The notes under the pieces: model-generated
What the model was told of the DNA's origin: nothing
The model's input: the letters and a program-made list of their open reading frames with translations, nothing else
Database searches by the model: none
Position numbers and translations under genes: made by a program
In this document: in pieces, positions 7,458-14,859 of the stretch
Layout of the letters: each line of letters opens with the position of its first letter
How positions within the stretch are numbered: position 1 is the first letter of the stretch
Assembly (NCBI GenBank): GCA_002729275.1
Contig: PBTP01000086.1
Coordinates: forward strand, 14,425 to 35,880
Direction of reading: 5' to 3'
Length of the DNA stretch: 21,456 bases
DNA from: Roseibacillus sp.
GTDB taxonomy: Bacteria > Verrucomicrobiota > Verrucomicrobiia > Verrucomicrobiales > Akkermansiaceae

Positions 7458-8528
7458 CTATTTGGAGAACTCCCCCGTGATGAGAGCAAGGTGTTGGAGT
7501 CCGGCACGAGTGAGGGATGCGCGACGACCGGTCCCTGTGAGGCGGGAGAGTGTGAAATACTCGTGTCGGGACTGAGTGGTTCGAATATAGGTAACCAGAG
7601 GTTTGGGGACTTCCCGGTGACTTGGTGCGATTGCGAGAGGAAAGCCCGATGCCGTAAAGGAAATCTCCCATGAAGGACTCGGCCGGTGATGCGCTCCCCG
7701 TCTGATCCAGGGATAGCGATCCGTAAGCTCAAGTTTTCCACGGCGAGGACAGGTGACCTTGTAGTAGGCAGAGGTGCCGCTAAGGAACTCCGGTATGGTA
7801 ATGCCGGGTTCCCTTTCATGTCGGAGAAAAAGGTTGGCGATATCGAGGCCCGAGAGATTCATCCCATTATGTAGTCCGTGGCGATTGTCGCTGCCAAATT
7901 TCATCTTGTGCCATGCGTCGAACTGGAGGGAGAGAAGGATATTCAATTCGAGGTGAAGATGAGCTCGCTCCCTGTTAATACCCGCACCGGTGTAGCCCAT
8001 TTGGCCAAGCACGTGTCCAGCGGGAATACGCTGCCCCTCCTTTACCAGAGTGGTGGAAAGGTGGGCATAGAGGCTAAGGAATGGGCCCTCGCCCCAGTCG
8101 TGTTCGACGACGATGTATTTCCCGTAATTGCTACCCCCGGCACTTTTTTGAACATAAACAACACGTCCAAGTGCGATAGATCTAACGTTGTCGAGGGGGC
8201 GCCCTGCCGAATCCCTCTTTACGGGGCGGATATCGATTCCCTCGTGAAACCGGGTAGAGACTACTCCCTGCTTTGTTCGTCTGAGGGTTCGGACAAAGCC
8301 GTAACCTCCGCCCTGCCAGGGCTTGCTTGTTTCGCCCTCAAAGGTGCGATAAACATACATATAGAACTTTTCAGGGTTGCTCTCCAAAAGTGCCCGGTTG
8401 TCGGTTGGTAGCTGGAGCGCCAAGCCTTGACCAAGGCAGGATGAGCTCAGGGTGCATGCGAGGACAAGGGCAGAAAGGGAGCGGAAAGGAGCGCAGTTCA
8501 CTATTTCTTTTTGATTCTCTTTTTCCAT
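7458..8528 (-). CDS. Secreted M23-family metallopeptidase
   Basis: An exported 356-residue protein with a LytM/M23 zinc endopeptidase domain, which in this family cuts peptide cross-links of peptidoglycan. Zinc ligands are H95 and D99 in HEGID and H192 in the HLHLE motif; H156 in LYAHLS and H190 complete the active-site pattern, so it is predicted to be active. The domain spans about 88-200. The following 150 residues are basic, lack a recognised domain, and may bind the wall. The ATG at 8528 overlaps the upstream gene by 28 bases and gives an acidic N-terminus. A GTG at 8501, overlapping that gene's stop as TAGTG, gives a cleaner signal peptide (MNCAPFRSLSALVLACTL) and may be the real start. 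mnmH follows 39 bases downstream. Confidence 0.9.
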   Translation of the reverse strand: MEKENQKEIVNCAPFRSLSALVLACTLSSSCLGQGLALQLPTDNRALLESNPEKFYMYVYRTFEGETSKPWQGGGYGFVRTLRRTKQGVVSTRFHEGIDIRPVKRDSAGRPLDNVRSIALGRVVYVQKSAGGSNYGKYIVVEHDWGEGPFLSLYAHLSTTLVKEGQRIPAGHVLGQMGYTGAGINRERAHLHLELNILLSLQFDAWHKMKFGSDNRHGLHNGMNLSGLDIANLFLRHEREPGITIPEFLSGTSAYYKVTCPRRGKLELTDRYPWIRRGAHHRPSPSWEISFTASGFPLAIAPSHREVPKPLVTYIRTTQSRHEYFTLSRLTGTGRRASLTRAGLQHLALITGEFSK

Positions 8529-9001
8529 GCCCGCGGGTCTTCTCCAATCCGGGGGAGGTGTTGATCGGCCAGCTTGACCTCAGCAAGGGAGATCCATTTC
8601 CAAATAACGATCAGCCCATCATTGACGGGCTTGTCGATCACAACCGCGTCACGAACTTGTCCGTTAACTACAGCGAGAAGCAGTTTTCCCTGGTGAGCAG
8701 TGCTAAGGTTGCGCAGCCTGTTGGTAGCAGTCTTGCCGAGCTGGAACACAATTCCGTAGGAGTTATTGTCTTCTGCAGGGAAGGACCGGAAGGCGACAAC
8801 GTCCTTTGTGCTTATGGCCGCACCTTTTTGGAAGATGACCTCCTTGCCTGCAGTCAACTGCTTGAAGACTCGCCTGTCGCCCGGCTCGGCCTGAAGGTGA
8901 AAACTTAGATTAAGATCCGGCGCTTTTTTCCCGGCAGCACCGGCAAGGCCGGGGAGCAGGAGGGTGGCGGCGAAAATGGTGAGGAAAGAGCACCGGGGCA
9001 T
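8501..9001 (-). CDS. Secreted protein with a SecDF P1-head-like domain
   Basis: A 166-residue protein with a signal peptide (about 1-22, FAATLLLPGLAGAAG). Residues about 68-145 resemble the P1 head subdomain of SecD: YGIVFQLGKTATNRLRNLS, then LLLAVVNGQVRDAVVIDKP, then SLAEVKLAD, matching the family order of strand, helix, the A-V-x-G-x-V core and the final eA..LA helix. It lacks all SecD transmembrane helices, so it is not the translocase subunit. The tail is very basic (AWKKRIKKK). It overlaps the M23 peptidase gene and probably shares its transcript, so a periplasmic binding or accessory role near the cell wall is possible but unproven. The domain call rests on pattern recognition, not on a search. 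Confidence 0.8.
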   Translation of the reverse strand: MPRCSFLTIFAATLLLPGLAGAAGKKAPDLNLSFHLQAEPGDRRVFKQLTAGKEVIFQKGAAISTKDVVAFRSFPAEDNNSYGIVFQLGKTATNRLRNLSTAHQGKLLLAVVNGQVRDAVVIDKPVNDGLIVIWKWISLAEVKLADQHLPRIGEDPRAWKKRIKKK

Positions 9002-9126
9002 GGAGTTACAAAGCAGTTCCCGCCCCGGGACTCAAGAACAACCGGGATAGAGCTTGCCGGTATTAGCCGGCGCAATCGGGTGATTAGCGGATCCTGCATG
9101 GAATATTCTCCGACGAATTTTCTCGC

Positions 9127-10590
9127 TTACTTTCCTGCCGCAGTTCCGGGAAGAAAGCGGTAGTAGACCTCAAGCATGAGCGTTGCAAGCGCAGTCACGT
9201 AGACGGGATCGTTCCTGGCTGCGGGGCCGGGTTGGGGTGGTGCAGGCCATGAGCCGTCATTATTCTGCGACTTCAACAGCTGGTCCCGAAACATCTCGTT
9301 ATACTGAATCCAGCTTTTCCCCCCGTTGTTGATGGCGGCCTGACTGGAATAGTAGTGCTCATAAAGGTTGCAGGGTCCGGCGTCGTAATTGAATTGGGAT
9401 TTCTTATCGATGTACTTGATGCCCTTTCTGGCATTCGAATTGGCAGCTCCCTTGTGTTGCTGGAAACAGAGGGTGCCAGCTCCCACGAGGGTGGAGTGCC
9501 CATCACCAAGTGCTCTGGTTCCCTGGTAGCCAAATCCTCCATCTGCAGCCTGACAGGTTTCGCAATATTTAAGGGCATCGCGGATGCAGCGAGTCAGGTT
9601 TCGGAAATCAAGTCCGGTATGTTTGCCAGCCTTGAGCGCCTGCATCTGCCAGGCCGTGATGGACATGTCCCCTCCTCGGTCACCCGCCTCGTCGTATGAG
9701 TATTCCCAGCCGCCAGATTTATTCTGGTTGTCGATGACCCACTGAACGCTGGCCTGCACGCTTTCTTTTAAATTGGGGAGGTTGATACTGAGTTGGCTGC
9801 AAAACGTATAAGCTTCCGCGAGGGCGTAGGCAGCGATCGCGTGAGAGTAGCACCAGTGCTTGTCCTGCAAATTAGATGCCATGCGGCCTTTGTTCTTCTG
9901 ACAGTTATCGACAAGGAAGGTTATTGCCCCGGTTACGGTAACTCCAAATTCCACAGAGAGTGGGGTTTCGCAGTGGCCTAGGTAAGCGAGCAGGACTAGT
10001 CCTGTGTAGGCTACCTTGGTGCCGCCACCCCACGATCCATCGCCAGCCTGCGTGTCCTTGAAGTAGTGCAAAGCTTTCACGACGGACTCCTCACACTTCT
10101 CATTTCCACCGTTCTCTTTCAGGCGTTGAAGGCGGTCCTCAGGTGAGCATCGTTTGCGCATCGTGGCGGGGATATTTCCAAACCCTCCGCCCCCTCCGTC
10201 GCCACCGTTTCCCCATCCTTGGCCAAAATCATCTCCACTGCCAAAATCAAGATTAGGCTGAGCCTCTGTCTCCGGGACCGGAACAGCAGTTGGAGATGGC
10301 GTGCTGGATGCGATCACCTTGGCCATGGAAGAGCTTGGAGCAGAAGGCTTGCGCTGAATCTGAGGATTGACCTCTTTCTGTTCCATATTCTCTTCCTCGG
10401 GAGCACCAGCCTGATAGGCGACGATGGTTGGGGATTTGATGAGAAGATTTGGCAGCAAAATAAATAGCAGGATCAGAATCACGAGGGCCATGATCAGAAG
10501 CGCAATCATTACCGAGGTGATGACAGAATTTCTTTTCTGAGCTTGAAGGCGGATCTCGGCTTCCTGGCTGAGTTGGGCGTGAAGACTCAT
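9127..10590 (-). CDS. Membrane-anchored squalene-cyclase/prenyltransferase-repeat (alpha/alpha barrel) protein
   Basis: A 487-residue protein. Residues about 23-50 form one long transmembrane segment after a short charged N-terminus. About 60-160 is a Pro/Ser/Glu-rich then Gly-rich linker (GNGGDGGGGGFGN). From about 165 to 480 it is an alpha/alpha toroid of the terpene-cyclase/prenyltransferase repeat type, with QW-like motifs at QAGDGSWGG, QNKSGGWEY, QAADGGFGY and QNNDGSWPA. I see no DxDD acid motif, so a true squalene-hopene cyclase is unlikely; such barrels in PVC bacteria are of unknown function. The barrel has more than ten cysteines, suggesting disulfides outside the cytoplasm. The gene is the first of the minus-strand run and diverges from the Gfo/Idh/MocA gene, so its promoter should lie in 10591-10697. 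Confidence 0.88.
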   Translation of the reverse strand: MSLHAQLSQEAEIRLQAQKRNSVITSVMIALLIMALVILILLFILLPNLLIKSPTIVAYQAGAPEEENMEQKEVNPQIQRKPSAPSSSMAKVIASSTPSPTAVPVPETEAQPNLDFGSGDDFGQGWGNGGDGGGGGFGNIPATMRKRCSPEDRLQRLKENGGNEKCEESVVKALHYFKDTQAGDGSWGGGTKVAYTGLVLLAYLGHCETPLSVEFGVTVTGAITFLVDNCQKNKGRMASNLQDKHWCYSHAIAAYALAEAYTFCSQLSINLPNLKESVQASVQWVIDNQNKSGGWEYSYDEAGDRGGDMSITAWQMQALKAGKHTGLDFRNLTRCIRDALKYCETCQAADGGFGYQGTRALGDGHSTLVGAGTLCFQQHKGAANSNARKGIKYIDKKSQFNYDAGPCNLYEHYYSSQAAINNGGKSWIQYNEMFRDQLLKSQNNDGSWPAPPQPGPAARNDPVYVTALATLMLEVYYRFLPGTAAGK

Positions 10591-10697
10591 TCTGAGTTAG
10601 GAACGGCTAAGCCCTAGAAAAGCTTAGAAAATTTGAGGTGGCAAGATTCGAGAAGGCGAGGACTTGCTGCATACTGGTTATTTTGCGATGAGAGATC
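10591..10697. promoter_or_regulatory. Divergent intergenic region with a small dyad
   Basis: These 107 bases separate two diverging genes and should hold promoters for both. A perfect 6-bp inverted repeat, CTAAGC (10607-10612) and GCTTAG (10622-10627) around a nine-base centre, lies near the minus-strand gene within an AT-rich patch. I find no convincing sigma-70 -35/-10 pair in either direction, so this is a positional inference only. Confidence 0.4.
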
Positions 10698-11615
10698 ATG
10701 GATTTAAGGGTGGGAGTAGCAGGAGCGGGGGCCATGGGGCGTAATCATGCAAGAGCTTATGGAGTGCTCGAGGGAGTTCGTCTGGAGGGCGTTTACGATA
10801 TTGAAATTGAGCGCGCTGAGGCCTTGGTGGCCGAGTTTGGCGGTAAAGCGGTTGACTCGCTTGAGGCTCTCTCAGAGTGCTGCGAAGCGGTCAGCGTGAC
10901 AGTGCCTACAAATAGGCATGCATTGATCGGTGGCGAGTTGCTGAGGCTTGGGACTCATATTCTTGTGGAGAAGCCGATTGCATCCAGCGAGGAAGAGGCC
11001 GAAAAACTTGTTCAGCTTGCTGCGACCACAGGAAAGGTGCTGCAAGTGGGGCACGTAGAGCGCTTCAACCCTGTCCTGAGGCATCTGGAGGACAGACTGG
11101 ACCGTCCAAAATTTATTGAGGCGCACCGACTTTCTCCTTTCCCCAATCGGAGTTTGGATATCGGGGTAGTGTTAGACCTAATGATCCACGACCTCGAAAT
11201 CATTCTCCATCTCGTGAACTCTCCCCTCGTTCATATTGACGCGGTGGGTGTTCCGGTGCTCACAAGTCATGAGGACATAGCAAATGCGCGGTTACGCTTT
11301 GAGAATGGCTGTGTCGCCAATGTGACTGCCAGCCGAATTAGTCCGGATCGTATGCGAAAAATCCGGGTATTCCAGGAAAACTGTTACCTGTCTCTCGACT
11401 ATCAGGAGCAAAATGGGAGAGTTTTCTGGACGGATTCGGAAGGCATACAGGTCGAAGAAGTCGAGATTGACCGCTCAGAGCCGTTGCTGGCCGAGCTTAG
11501 CGCTTTTGCCGATGCTGTGCGGGGTCGCGAGGGGCCCGCGGTGAGCGGATCTCAAGGTGCCGCAGCCCTGGAGACCGCTTTGTGCATCACCCGTATGATC
11601 CATGACGGGGGGTAA
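10698..11615 (+). CDS. Gfo/Idh/MocA-family oxidoreductase
   Basis: A 305-residue cytoplasmic NAD(P)-dependent oxidoreductase. The N-terminal Rossmann domain carries VAGAGAMGRNHARAY (7-21), with the family's catalytic lysine at K92 in VEKPIAS and a conserved histidine at H164 in DLMIHDLEII. The C-terminal half is the alpha/beta dehydrogenase domain. The run VGHVERFNPVLRHL ... EAHRLSPFPNRSLDIGVVLDLMIHD, and the DIANARLRFENGCVANVTASR stretch, match a subgroup I associate with lipid A gene clusters, possibly acting on UDP-GlcNAc like GnnA. No lpx gene is present here, so the substrate stays open. The start has GAGAG just upstream. The gene stands alone: the next gene is convergent, 88 bases away. 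Confidence 0.92.
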   Translation: MDLRVGVAGAGAMGRNHARAYGVLEGVRLEGVYDIEIERAEALVAEFGGKAVDSLEALSECCEAVSVTVPTNRHALIGGELLRLGTHILVEKPIASSEEEAEKLVQLAATTGKVLQVGHVERFNPVLRHLEDRLDRPKFIEAHRLSPFPNRSLDIGVVLDLMIHDLEIILHLVNSPLVHIDAVGVPVLTSHEDIANARLRFENGCVANVTASRISPDRMRKIRVFQENCYLSLDYQEQNGRVFWTDSEGIQVEEVEIDRSEPLLAELSAFADAVRGREGPAVSGSQGAAALETALCITRMIHDGG

Positions 11616-11703
11616 TGACAGATGGAGCAGGATGTATTGGGCTCAGCTCACTTCACGGTTTGCCGATGGAGCCAACCAGTAGGAAGAATCCAGAAAGGAG
11701 GCG

Positions 11704-12555
11704 TTATCCGTTGTCAGGCAAAGGCTGATCGAAGGGACAGACCTCGGGGTCTACAGGGCTCTCTTCCACAGGGGGAGCAGGTTGAGGGGCGGGCTCGGGT
11801 TCTTCAAGGGTTTCTGGTGGAGCCTCCGATTCCGGGACAGCTCTGGTTCCCGCGGCCGAATTAAAAGATTCGTAGTGTTGGTTTAAGCGGTCACCAGTGT
11901 CACGCTCTATGACGCGTGCGTCATAGAGCGCCCTGACAAACTCCTTAGCTTGGCTGATTTGCATGTCAGTCGGTTTGCCGCCCTCTCCACGATCGGGAGG
12001 GGATATAATCATATTCGGAATGATCCTCTCCGAGCCCGGGGATACACTTGGATCGATGATAAAGCGGATCGTAGCTTTTGAATTAGAGTCCGGTCCCGAT
12101 TTGATGATTGGAGTCTTTCCGGCCATCAGGTTCCGAAGGTTTTCGCTGTCAGAAAAGATGCCGAGGGTGCGGCAGTGCTGGTAGTTCCGCAGAAGACCTT
12201 TGCCGATCAATTCGGCCTGGGGATCAGAAGAGGCATTGCTCCCGGACTCCATTTCCCCAAAAAGGGCTCCCTCGTCATCTCCATGAAAGACCTCCCGAAG
12301 GATTTCGTTGGGTTCCTTGTTGAGCTCGGCCTTGATCTTGTGGAGGAGCGCCATTGATTTGAAAAGGGAGGAGGTAGCCTCTGCGTCGTAGGCGGCCTCG
12401 AATGAAGTAGTGGGGTGGGCGAGATCCCGCAAATCGCTGACGATCTGTTTCTCCATTTTATGCTTATTCCACGCCTTCAAGGCGACGATGGCGATTGCTA
12501 CCACAACAGCTCCGGTCACGACATGACGGATAAGATCACCGGGTGAAATTCCCAT
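11704..12555 (-). CDS. Membrane-anchored hypothetical protein with Pro/Glu-rich tail
   Basis: A 283-residue protein with one N-terminal transmembrane segment (about 9-27, IRHVVTGAVVVAIAIVALKAW) followed by KHKMEK. The middle is helical and charged (SLFKSMALLHKIKAELNKEP), then comes a mixed region ending in a helix around ISQAKEFVRALYDA. The last 50 residues are Pro/Glu-rich and probably disordered (PEPAPQPAPPVEE). I do not recognise the family. It may be an envelope protein, since its upstream neighbour on the same strand, 65 bases away, is also uncharacterised. The coding sequence contains an unusually long palindrome at 11903-11930. Codon use looks native. Confidence 0.8.
   Translation of the reverse strand: MGISPGDLIRHVVTGAVVVAIAIVALKAWNKHKMEKQIVSDLRDLAHPTTSFEAAYDAEATSSLFKSMALLHKIKAELNKEPNEILREVFHGDDEGALFGEMESGSNASSDPQAELIGKGLLRNYQHCRTLGIFSDSENLRNLMAGKTPIIKSGPDSNSKATIRFIIDPSVSPGSERIIPNMIISPPDRGEGGKPTDMQISQAKEFVRALYDARVIERDTGDRLNQHYESFNSAAGTRAVPESEAPPETLEEPEPAPQPAPPVEESPVDPEVCPFDQPLPDNG
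11903..11930. repeat. Near-perfect 28-bp palindrome within a coding sequence
   Basis: The arms CGCTCTATGACGC (11903-11915) and GCGTCATAGAGCG (11918-11930) are perfectly complementary over 13 bases, with only GT between them. The symmetry continues outside: TGTCA at 11898-11902 pairs with TGACA at 11934-11938, after a three-base bulge (CCC). It lies inside the hypothetical gene at 11704-12555, encoding the ALYDARVIERDTG stretch. It could form a cruciform or a stable mRNA hairpin, or be a binding site for a dimeric protein. Confidence 0.85.
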
Positions 12556-12620
12556 GAAGGAAGCCTAAGGGTGGTTACGCCCGGAGGCAAGGATCCAGAG
12601 TTGCAATTACAAACCGGGGG

Positions 12621-13109
12621 TCACTTGGCTCGAGGGGCTCTACCAGCGACCAGAAGACCTTGGATCCTTTCGTTTTGGGTCGGTTCAAATTGGTAGTCAG
12701 GGAGTCGCTTCTGAAGCGTTCCGAGGTGACCCCTCAGAGGTGAGAAGCCGTCATCTTCGCCGTGCTGAGAAGCCATGAAGGCAAGGATTTGAACGCCCTC
12801 ATGAAAGAGTCGGCGTGCCTCATCCAAGCGTCCTGACAGCAGGCTCAGGTCCGCAGCCTCACAGAGCCATGCTCCCGAGGAAACCAGTTGAGGAACTCTG
12901 GCGGTTCCGGGATGGTAAAGAAGAGCGACTAGTTTCTGAGCATCAGTTCCCAGTAATGTTTGCAGAGGGACTCCGGTCAGTAACTCGCAATGTTCTTCGA
13001 GGAATTCCTGCAGGTCGGAGATAATATCCGGCTTTTTTAGCCCGGCGGCCCGCAGGCAGAACTCTACGGTGCGTTCAATTTCACGAAGAATGTAATCTTG
13101 TCTTAGCAC
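12621..13109 (-). CDS. Hypothetical helical protein, DUF6483-like
   Basis: A 162-residue soluble protein without signal peptide. It begins LRQDYILREIERTVEFCLR and continues with predicted helices, including a TPR-like pair at about 85-115 (EAADLSLLSGRLDEARRLFHEGVQILAFMA). The opening and helical pattern resemble a family I recall as DUF6483, known mainly from Firmicutes, whose function is unknown; this is from memory and not certain. The start at 13109 is GTG, with no strong ribosome-binding site. It is followed on the same strand by the anchored hypothetical gene 65 bases away, so the two may form an operon. It diverges from the cyanophycinase-like gene. Confidence 0.72.
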   Translation of the reverse strand: MLRQDYILREIERTVEFCLRAAGLKKPDIISDLQEFLEEHCELLTGVPLQTLLGTDAQKLVALLYHPGTARVPQLVSSGAWLCEAADLSLLSGRLDEARRLFHEGVQILAFMASQHGEDDGFSPLRGHLGTLQKRLPDYQFEPTQNERIQGLLVAGRAPRAK

Positions 13110-13392
13110 AGGGATGTGGAGCCTTAGGTGTGATCAGAGGAGTAGATAATTATTCCGCACCCGAATGATAGAAGTTACTGATTTTGTCCTTCCGCCTCCG
13201 AAAGTTGATACGAGCCGGTCTTAGGGTCAAGAGTGCCTATTATGAGTGTTATGAGGTGGGTCCTTCGGAGGAGGTGGAATTATGGGGGCAATGGGGCTAG
13301 GCCGGCGGGAGTTCAGCTGCGTAGAGGTCTGGACCCCGGGGTGCTGCGCTTGCCACTTGTAATGGATCAGAATCGAGGGATTCTATCAGGAA
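13110..13392. promoter_or_regulatory. Divergent intergenic region
   Basis: These 283 bases lie between two divergent genes and presumably carry both promoters. There is an AT-rich patch (GATAATTATT, about 13145-13154) near the minus-strand gene and TATTAT at 13238-13243 that could serve as a plus-strand -10 box, but I find no matching -35 element. I see no RNA gene, repeat or convincing coding frame. Confidence 0.35.
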
Positions 13393-14298
13393 ATGAGATG
13401 TCGATTCCACTGGGTGCTCACCAGCCTCCTCATCATGTCCACGCCCTGCCTTCAGGGCTCACCAGTGGTTGGCCCACCTAAAGGGCGTTTGGTTATCATG
13501 GGTGGGGGCGGGAAAGAGACGGCCAGCATTTTTGGAAAGTTCGTGAGTCTTGCGGGAGGGCCAGAGGCACGGATTGTGATTATTCCCACCGCGGCTTCCA
13601 GCGCGCCGGGCTACGATTACGGCCGGTCCTGGGCTGCCAACCTCGCCCGCGAGAAGCTGAAGGTTGCGGCGGTGAGCGTTCTCCACACCCACCAAAGAGC
13701 GGTCGCAGACACCGCGGAATTTGTAAAACCGATCAAAGAGGCAACCGGGGTCTGGTTTGGGGGAGGGAGGCAGTGGAGATTGACCAAGGCCTATGGGGGG
13801 ACTCGGGCTGAGAGGGAATTCCATCAGCTGTTGGCTCGTGGTGGGGTGATAGGAGGGTCGTCAGCGGGGGCGACCATTCAGGGGTCCTTTTTGGCAAGGG
13901 GTGATACCAGCGGCAATACAATCATGATTGGTGACGTGCAGCGTGGATTTGGCTTTATGCGCAATACTGCAATTGATCAGCATTTGATTGCCAGAGGTCG
14001 TGAGCGTGATCTCATCAAGGTTCTGGAAGATCCAGCAAAGAAGATGCGCAAGGAGTTTGACCGAGCTGCGTTGCTGGGTATCGGCATCGACGAGGATGTT
14101 GCCATTGTGGTGAGTGGGGATCAATTTGAGGTGATCGGCAAAAAAGGCGGGGAAGTGCTCGTGTATGATCCGCGTAAATGGCGTAAAAGGACCCCTGCTG
14201 AAGAAAAGTGGGAAACGATTCGAACCGGAGGATCCTTCGACCTCAAGAACCGCAAAATCATCAAGAAGGAGGGGAGTCCAGTTAAGGTGTCTCCGTAA
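13393..14298 (+). CDS. Secreted cyanophycinase-like peptidase (family S51)
   Basis: A 301-residue protein with an apparent signal peptide (about 1-22, HWVLTSLLIMSTPCLQG). The mature part matches cyanophycinase/peptidase E, serine exopeptidases with a class I glutamine-amidotransferase-like fold; cyanophycinase cuts cyanophycin to beta-Asp-Arg dipeptides. The nucleophile is Ser157 in GGSSAGA. Other family stretches are ARIVIIPTAAS, VWFGGGRQWRL, and FMRNTAIDQHLIARGRERDL. Export suggests it digests polymer or isoaspartyl peptides from outside. No cyanophycin synthetase or isoaspartyl dipeptidase is nearby, so the substrate is open. The ATG at 13393 has AGGA only three bases upstream, a tight but usable site. 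A small membrane-protein gene follows after 126 bases. Confidence 0.9.
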   Translation: MRCRFHWVLTSLLIMSTPCLQGSPVVGPPKGRLVIMGGGGKETASIFGKFVSLAGGPEARIVIIPTAASSAPGYDYGRSWAANLAREKLKVAAVSVLHTHQRAVADTAEFVKPIKEATGVWFGGGRQWRLTKAYGGTRAEREFHQLLARGGVIGGSSAGATIQGSFLARGDTSGNTIMIGDVQRGFGFMRNTAIDQHLIARGRERDLIKVLEDPAKKMRKEFDRAALLGIGIDEDVAIVVSGDQFEVIGKKGGEVLVYDPRKWRKRTPAEEKWETIRTGGSFDLKNRKIIKKEGSPVKVSP

Positions 14299-14424
14299 CT
14301 TCCTGCCCTATGTCCCACGCTATAAATTCTTTGCCCTTCTTCCGTGAAGTGTTCTATCAGGGGGCTGTAGTGCGTATGTGGGTGGGCGATATTCAACAGC
14401 ATAGGAATTTCCAAGGGGGAACTC

Positions 14425-14859
14425 ATGATTGATTGTTTCAGGGAGTATGAGTCCATTCTTGTCCTGCTGGGGCTGTTATCGGCAGGCTCGGTGGCCATGG
14501 CTTTTTTTCTTGCTCCGTGGGCGCTTTCCTTGATCAGCGCGGAATATTTTCTCCCTCATGACAGGGTAGTCCGGCCCCCGGGGTTGCAGCTTCGCCGGTT
14601 CGTGATTCTGGGCCTGAGAAACCTGCTGGGAGCTGCCCTTGTTATTCTGGGAGTGGTGCTTCTCGCATTACCAGGTCAAGGGCTTCTCACAATTTTTGCA
14701 GGCCTGCTTCTTATGAGTTTTCCTGGGAAAAGATCTCTCGAACTGCGATTGGTTCGCCTGCCATTTGTCCTGAAATCAGTAAACTGGGCAAGAGCGAGAC
14801 GAGGAAGGGGTCCTCTGCAGCTTCCCTGTTTTGAGGGATCCCACAAAGCCAGTGAGTAA
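14425..14859 (+). CDS. Small membrane protein, PGPGW-like
   Basis: A 144-residue protein with hydrophobic segments at about 9-36 and 60-97. The segment LALPGQGLLTIFAGLLLMSFPGKRSLELRL resembles small membrane proteins described by the PGPGW motif, whose function is unknown, here with Q in place of the second P. The C-terminus is basic (WARARRGRGPL), likely cytoplasmic. The ATG at 14425 has a strong AAGGGGG site five bases upstream. Its end overlaps the probable start of the esterase gene by eight bases, so they are probably cotranscribed. Confidence 0.82.
   Translation: MIDCFREYESILVLLGLLSAGSVAMAFFLAPWALSLISAEYFLPHDRVVRPPGLQLRRFVILGLRNLLGAALVILGVVLLALPGQGLLTIFAGLLLMSFPGKRSLELRLVRLPFVLKSVNWARARRGRGPLQLPCFEGSHKASE

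Noticed and set aside
8433..8505. Possible lipobox in the M23 peptidase (LSSSC)
   Set aside because: The -3 position is serine rather than the usual leucine, and an ordinary signal peptidase I site is as likely, so I do not call it a lipoprotein.
8327..8908. 193-residue plus-strand frame
   Set aside because: It is antisense to the M23 peptidase and SecD-P1-like genes, both with signal peptides and conserved motifs, and has no domain of its own.
8905..9099. 64-residue minus-strand frame ahead of the SecD-P1-like gene
   Set aside because: It overlaps the signal-peptide region of that gene in another frame and has Pro/Ser-rich low-complexity content with no ribosome-binding site.
11622..11864. 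80-residue plus-strand frame after the Gfo/Idh/MocA gene
   Set aside because: Most of it is opposite the disordered tail of the minus-strand hypothetical gene. It does not continue any known partner of the oxidoreductase such as lpxB.
13233..13481. 82-residue plus-strand frame ahead of the cyanophycinase gene
   Set aside because: Overlaps the cyanophycinase start in another frame, lacks a ribosome-binding site and has no recognisable pattern.
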